Shown: in pieces, positions 60,434 to 64,000 of the stretch | How positions within the stretch are numbered: position 1 is the first letter of the stretch | How the letters are laid out: each line of letters opens with the position of its first letter | Translations under genes and position numbers: made by a program | Notes under the pieces: generated by a model | The model's input: only the letters and a program-made list of their open reading frames with translations | Databases searched by the model: none | What the model was told of the DNA's origin: nothing | Assembly (NCBI GenBank): GCA_041447245.1 | Contig: JBGMEA010000006.1 | Location: 159,794-223,793, forward strand | Source of the DNA: JBGMEA01 sp041447245 | Lineage (GTDB): Bacteria; Bacillota; Clostridia; Eubacteriales; Anaerofustaceae | Reading direction: 5' to 3' | DNA length: 64,000 bases

Positions 60434-60941
60434 AGCAATCGAAGCCCTCGGCAAAGAAGAACTCTTGCAGCTGATCGATCTCTACTCCAAAAACTGGCTG
60501 GCTTTGGACGGGGTCTGGTTTCAGTCCATCGAGCAGAAATTCGGCATGGCGGAGGCAATCGAGCATGACGAAAATGCTTGGAGGCGCTTCACCGAAATCG
60601 AAGCGAAACGCATCAAGGAATTTCTCGGGCTTGCCCCTCACGCAGGCATTGACGGACTAAGGCGTGCGCTTTCGTTCCGTTTTTATGCTAACATCAACGA
60701 AGATGAGACGATCATCGACGGCAACACGCTCATTTACCGCACGCTCGACTGTCGGGTGCAGAATGCCCGCAAGCGCAAAGGGATGCCGTTTCATCCGTGT
60801 AAATCCGTGGGAATCCTGGAATACACTTATTTCGCGAAAGTCATCGACGAACGCTTTACCTGCGAAGCCGTCAGCTGCTATCCTGATGTGACGGACGAAA
60901 CCTGCAACTGCGCATGGAAATTTACATTGAATGAGAGCTGA
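60423..60941 (+). CDS. DUF6125-type protein
   Basis: 172 residues from ATG 60423, overlapping the GIY-YIG gene by 11 bases. MANKAIEALGKEELLQLIDL, YSKNWLALDGVWFQSIEQKF and CKSVGILEYTYFAKVIDERF fit DUF6125, related to L-2-amino-thiazoline-4-carboxylate hydrolase-like folds. Conserved Cys and His (CYPDVTDETCNCAWKF) in the C-terminus may bind metal. Reaction unknown. The 350-base gap after it (60942-61291) holds a terminator and no recognised gene. Confidence 0.8.
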   Translation: MANKAIEALGKEELLQLIDLYSKNWLALDGVWFQSIEQKFGMAEAIEHDENAWRRFTEIEAKRIKEFLGLAPHAGIDGLRRALSFRFYANINEDETIIDGNTLIYRTLDCRVQNARKRKGMPFHPCKSVGILEYTYFAKVIDERFTCEAVSCYPDVTDETCNCAWKFTLNES

Positions 60942-61130
60942 TTTCTTGCGATCTGCATTTGCTCGGATGCTTGGACAGGATATCCGAAATTGACGGATAT
61001 TATCCCTCCTGAGCCGCACAGCGCAAAATACGCAGAGGACGGTATAGTGAAGTGCTGTCCGATTGTGTCGATCGGAAGCGTTGGCTTGGATACCTGACTT
61101 ATGCTTTCAAAACAATTATCAAATGTCCTC

Positions 61131-61160
61131 AACTCCTGCCTGATCATGCAGGAGTTTTTA
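61131..61160 (+). terminator. Rho-independent terminator
   Basis: AACTCCTGC and GCAGGAGTT pair, followed by TTTA. It lies in the gap between the DUF6125 and amidohydrolase genes. Confidence 0.8.
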
Positions 61161-61291
61161 TTATGCATCGCAAAATCATGCGATACAGAACGGATCATTT
61201 AAAATAATAAAAAAATAAGCGATTTTGTGATTCAATGAAAAGGGAAAAAAGAATATAATGTTTTCATTATATATGTATTGGGGGAAAATAC

Positions 61292-62857
61292 ATGATGAAA
61301 ATTTATCACGGCAGTATCCTGACCTGCGACAGCAATCATCGGATTGCATCGTATCTGGTCGAAGAAAACGGGAAAATTGCATTTGTCGGAGATACTCTGT
61401 CTGAGCGGTACAGAGGTCTTCCGGTGATCGAACTCGGCAGCAGATCACTGTCACCTTCTTTTGCCGATACGCACCTGCATTTTGCGAGCATGGCGCTCTT
61501 TCATGCAGGGCTTAACGCTATGGATGTCGCCAGCAACGAAGAGCTTAAAGAAAGGCTGAGCGAATTTCTGCCGAAGACAAAGGCAAAAATCGTCATTGCA
61601 TTTGGTGCTTCACCGCATTCCGTCAAAGAGCGGACATTGCTTTCCCGCGCCGATCTTGACAGCGTTTCGCAGGATCGTCCGATTATGGTGGTGAAATATG
61701 ACGGGCATGCCTGCATCATCAACACGGTGCTGCTCAATCAGCTTCCGGATGCGGTCAAAAGTCTGCGCGGCTATAATCCCGATTCCGGAGAAATGAATCA
61801 GGAAGCGTTTTTTGCCGCGACGGATTACGTTTCCGGCGTTGTTTCCGTTTGGGATCTGATTAAATATATGCAGAAAGCCATCGATTATATGGCATCCAAA
61901 GGCATCGGCATGATCCATTCGGTGAGCGGCGTCGGATTTCCGAAAGATATGGATGTCGATCTGGAACGCTATGTCGGGCGCGGTGTGACGGGCGGCATGC
62001 AGATGAGATTGTTTTTCCAGACCATGGATACCGATAAAGTAATGAAACGCAAACTGCCGCGTATCGGGGGATGTTTTGCGACCGCACTGGATGGCTGTTA
62101 CGGCTCGATGGACGCGGCGATGCTGCAACCGTACGAAGGAACCGAAAGCAAAGGGGTTTTATATTATACGGATGAAGAAGTGATCGATTTCTGCAAAAAA
62201 GCGAATCGGCTCGGTCTTCAGATCGAAATGCATGCCATCGGGGATGCGGCGTTCAATCAGGCGACAAAAGCGCTGAAAGCCGCGTTGGATGACTATCCGC
62301 GCGACGATCACCGCCACGGCATTATCCACGCCTGTCTGCCGACGGAGGAAGGTTTGGAAATCTGCAAAGACTATCATATTCAGATCCCCATGCAGACTTC
62401 TTTCATCGTCTGGCCGCAGGAGCCGGACTGGTATCTGCGGGATATCATGGGCGAACGCGAGGCCAAACTCAATCCGCTCCGCAGTTTTGTTGACCGCGGC
62501 ATTATTATTTCTGCGGGCTCCGACTCTCCCTGCACCGACCCCGATCCGATGCTTTGGATTCACAATGCTTGCAACCATCCCGTTGCCGATCAGGCACTGA
62601 CGCTTGATGAAGCGTTCCGCATGGCGACTTATTGGGGCTACTGGACGAGTTTCGACGAAAAAGAACGCGGCTCTTTGGAAGAAGGAAAAATCGCCGATAT
62701 GGCAATCCTTTCGGAAAATCCTTATGCCGTCCCGAAAGAAACGATCAAAAATATTTCCGTCGAGCAGCTGATCCTGGGAGGGAAACCATATGAAAAGCAA
62801 AGCGGCAGTTGGGTCGGTATGGTGCTGAAAGGATTGATGAGTTCCAAAAAAATCTGA
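61292..62857 (+). CDS. YtcJ-type metal-dependent amidohydrolase
   Basis: 521 residues; GGGGG upstream of tandem ATGs. The metal-binding start DTHLHFAS is near residue 59, HAIGDAAFNQATKAL near 316, IIHACLPTEE, and the family signature SAGSDSPCTDPDPMLW near 408, with the C-terminal EGKIADMAIL beta strand. YtcJ-like enzymes hydrolyse amide or ester bonds of small molecules; the substrate is unknown. A TATAAT at 61253 may be the -10. Confidence 0.92.
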   Translation: MMKIYHGSILTCDSNHRIASYLVEENGKIAFVGDTLSERYRGLPVIELGSRSLSPSFADTHLHFASMALFHAGLNAMDVASNEELKERLSEFLPKTKAKIVIAFGASPHSVKERTLLSRADLDSVSQDRPIMVVKYDGHACIINTVLLNQLPDAVKSLRGYNPDSGEMNQEAFFAATDYVSGVVSVWDLIKYMQKAIDYMASKGIGMIHSVSGVGFPKDMDVDLERYVGRGVTGGMQMRLFFQTMDTDKVMKRKLPRIGGCFATALDGCYGSMDAAMLQPYEGTESKGVLYYTDEEVIDFCKKANRLGLQIEMHAIGDAAFNQATKALKAALDDYPRDDHRHGIIHACLPTEEGLEICKDYHIQIPMQTSFIVWPQEPDWYLRDIMGEREAKLNPLRSFVDRGIIISAGSDSPCTDPDPMLWIHNACNHPVADQALTLDEAFRMATYWGYWTSFDEKERGSLEEGKIADMAILSENPYAVPKETIKNISVEQLILGGKPYEKQSGSWVGMVLKGLMSSKKI

Positions 62858-62992
62858 GCAAAGACGTGTCCGATTCGCTTATCATGAGTGTGTTCATCCA
62901 GACATTATGATCGAAGCAATGAAAAAGATGTCAGCTTTTTTGGAAAATCCGCTGACTTTGTGGTATCCTTGACAAAGAACAGTCGGGAGTGT

Positions 62993-63020
62993 CGATGGTT
63001 CGATTTTTATCAAACCATCG
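62993..63020 (+). promoter_or_regulatory. Hairpin in the leader of the last chromosomal gene
   Basis: CGATGGTT and AACCATCG form an 8-bp stem with a T-rich loop, about 60 bases before the gene at 63080, followed by a second small stem-like stretch (CCGCTAAACGG). No T-run follows. It could be a leader RNA structure; no known riboswitch pattern is recognised. Confidence 0.4.
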
Positions 63021-63079
63021 GGGTACAACCGCTAAACGGCTGAAGTCGGATTTGAATCATGAAGGAGACTATCATCATT

Positions 63080-63850
63080 ATGAACAGGGAACTTTTGCAG
63101 ATGTCGGAACTCATACTCAGCGCAAACCGTTTTTTTCAGACATCGGATGAATACGATTGTGTGAATCTGACCGATATCCGATCTCTCGTGTTTGACTTTG
63201 AATCGGCGGGCACGCAAAATCGGACAGTCGCTGACGGAACCGCGGCATGGGAAAGGGAACTGATTGCTCGCGGAGCGAAAAAGTTGTTTTTGTTTGTCCA
63301 GCCATCCGTATCCGATTTGCAAACACTTGCGCTCGCAAACGGAGTTGAGAAAATGGGAATGGTCAGTGTCTACGAAACGCATTCTTCCATGTGGCTGCGT
63401 AACTGGAAGTTCGATGACGAATCCAAACAATGGGATATCGTCTACCGTGAGTATTCCAATCCGACCGGGCGGATGTTCGAAATCGATAACGATAAGTATT
63501 ATATGAGGGTTTCCTTTCTGAAAGAAACTCTTTTGGAAATCAAGACAATGGCGGAAACATTCGGACTTTCCGAATGGGCAGAACGGTTCGACCGCGGATA
63601 TCGTCTGATTGACGGTGCGACACTTACTCCCGCCGCAGAACTGCCGCTGAAAGAATTTCTTCGGGACGAAGCATGCGCACAGATCATTGATGCGCTTACC
63701 TGGTCCTGGGTGTTTGGGGGACAGGGCAGTTGGACGGATGAAGCATTGGTGCGTGCAAAAGAACTGGATAAGGAAGAAGCCTACAGAAAGCTGACCTACG
63801 CGCTGTACCAGAACTGCCTCTATTCGTTGATGTATTGTATCAATCTCTGA
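63080..63850 (+). CDS. Conserved soluble protein of unknown function
   Basis: 256 residues from ATG 63080 (AAGGAG upstream, somewhat far; ATG 63059 is an alternative). No membrane segment or known motif; WERELIARGAKKLFLFVQPS and YREYSNPTGRMFEIDNDKYY suggest an alpha/beta fold. Composition matches the host chromosome. Function unknown. Confidence 0.7.
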   Translation: MNRELLQMSELILSANRFFQTSDEYDCVNLTDIRSLVFDFESAGTQNRTVADGTAAWERELIARGAKKLFLFVQPSVSDLQTLALANGVEKMGMVSVYETHSSMWLRNWKFDDESKQWDIVYREYSNPTGRMFEIDNDKYYMRVSFLKETLLEIKTMAETFGLSEWAERFDRGYRLIDGATLTPAAELPLKEFLRDEACAQIIDALTWSWVFGGQGSWTDEALVRAKELDKEEAYRKLTYALYQNCLYSLMYCINL

Positions 63851-63915
63851 AGCAAAAACGCATGTCAGGCGATGTGAACCAGTCAATCAAAAGTGGACAG
63901 AAAAAAAGACAACCG

Positions 63916-64000
63916 TTATCCAAAGCCCCGTACAGTTCTGAACTGTACGGGGCTTTGATAGTTCAGAGCATAAGAAGGACGCTCGTGATTGAAATACTTC
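63916..64000 (-). mobile_element. C-terminal end of an IS3-family transposase, cut by window edge
   Basis: Minus-strand translation from the right edge gives KYFNHERPSYALNYQSPVQF then RTVRGFG and a stop at 63916-63918. NxERP..ALNY.SPVQ is the typical end of the OrfB integrase core of IS3-family elements. A 17-bp perfect stem (63921-63955) overlaps its last codons and probably acts as a terminator. The likely IS end lies near 63875-63900, where the minus strand reads CTGTCCACTTTTGATTG. Confidence 0.75.

Noticed and set aside
60878..61198. Minus-strand frame of 106 codons in the gap after DUF6125
   Set aside because: It overlaps the end of the DUF6125 gene and runs through a clear plus-strand terminator; no domain is seen.

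Overview
The window looks like a chromosome segment of an anaerobic, low-to-mid GC Firmicute of class Clostridia. This rests on the Tn1549-like conjugative gene set, clostridial-type small proteins (YwbE, DGC zinc protein, DUF3795, DUF6125), a phosphodiester glycosidase, GGDEF and RelA/SpoT signalling genes, strong AGGAGG ribosome sites, and frequent TTG/GTG starts. No rRNA, tRNA or CRISPR array was recognised.

Region 1 (about 1-38,520) is most of an integrative conjugative element (ICE), almost all on the minus strand and GC-rich compared with the rest. Read in the direction of transcription (right to left) it encodes: ParA and ParB partition proteins; a replication-type winged-helix protein; a complete Tad/Flp-like pilus module (CpaB, CpaE-like, CpaF, TadB, TadC, a small pilin, two TadE-like minor pilins, a stalked surface protein, a large secreted CARDB protein, and a prepilin peptidase); the type IV secretion core (PcfB, VirD4, Maff2, VirB6, PrgI, VirB4, NlpC/P60 wall hydrolase, CD1107-type surface protein); and DNA-processing and anti-restriction genes (topoisomerase III, ArdA, an ArdC/LtrC metallopeptidase, TTRAP, a 2,656-residue methylase-helicase, MobC). 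At the left end an XRE repressor and a SLOG-family protein are divergently transcribed around a 9-bp inverted-repeat operator. No relaxase and no intact integrase are visible, although MobC is present, so the relaxase may be deleted or lie outside the window.

Region 2 (about 38,530-40,000) is a scar zone at the right edge of the ICE. It holds a C-terminal remnant that resembles an RlmD-type methyltransferase tail, an XRE-membrane regulator with a nonsense codon, and the C-terminal tail of a serine recombinase.

Region 3 (about 40,070-63,900) is host chromosome, mainly on the plus strand, with many short transcription units separated by clear terminators. It carries nucleoside phosphorylase, alarmone synthetase, diguanylate cyclase, hydrolases, flavodoxin-like protein, nitrilase, nitroreductase, peptide deformylase, peroxiredoxin, radical SAM protein, M23 peptidase, YwbE, GIY-YIG nuclease and a YtcJ-type amidohydrolase. 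An AT-rich island at 53,400-55,480 holds a translationally coupled ParA-like ATPase and SIR2-like protein plus a tiny membrane peptide, and is the best candidate for an undescribed defence system. Another AT-rich patch lies at 44,620-45,700. The right edge (63,916-64,000) is the tail of an IS3-family transposase.
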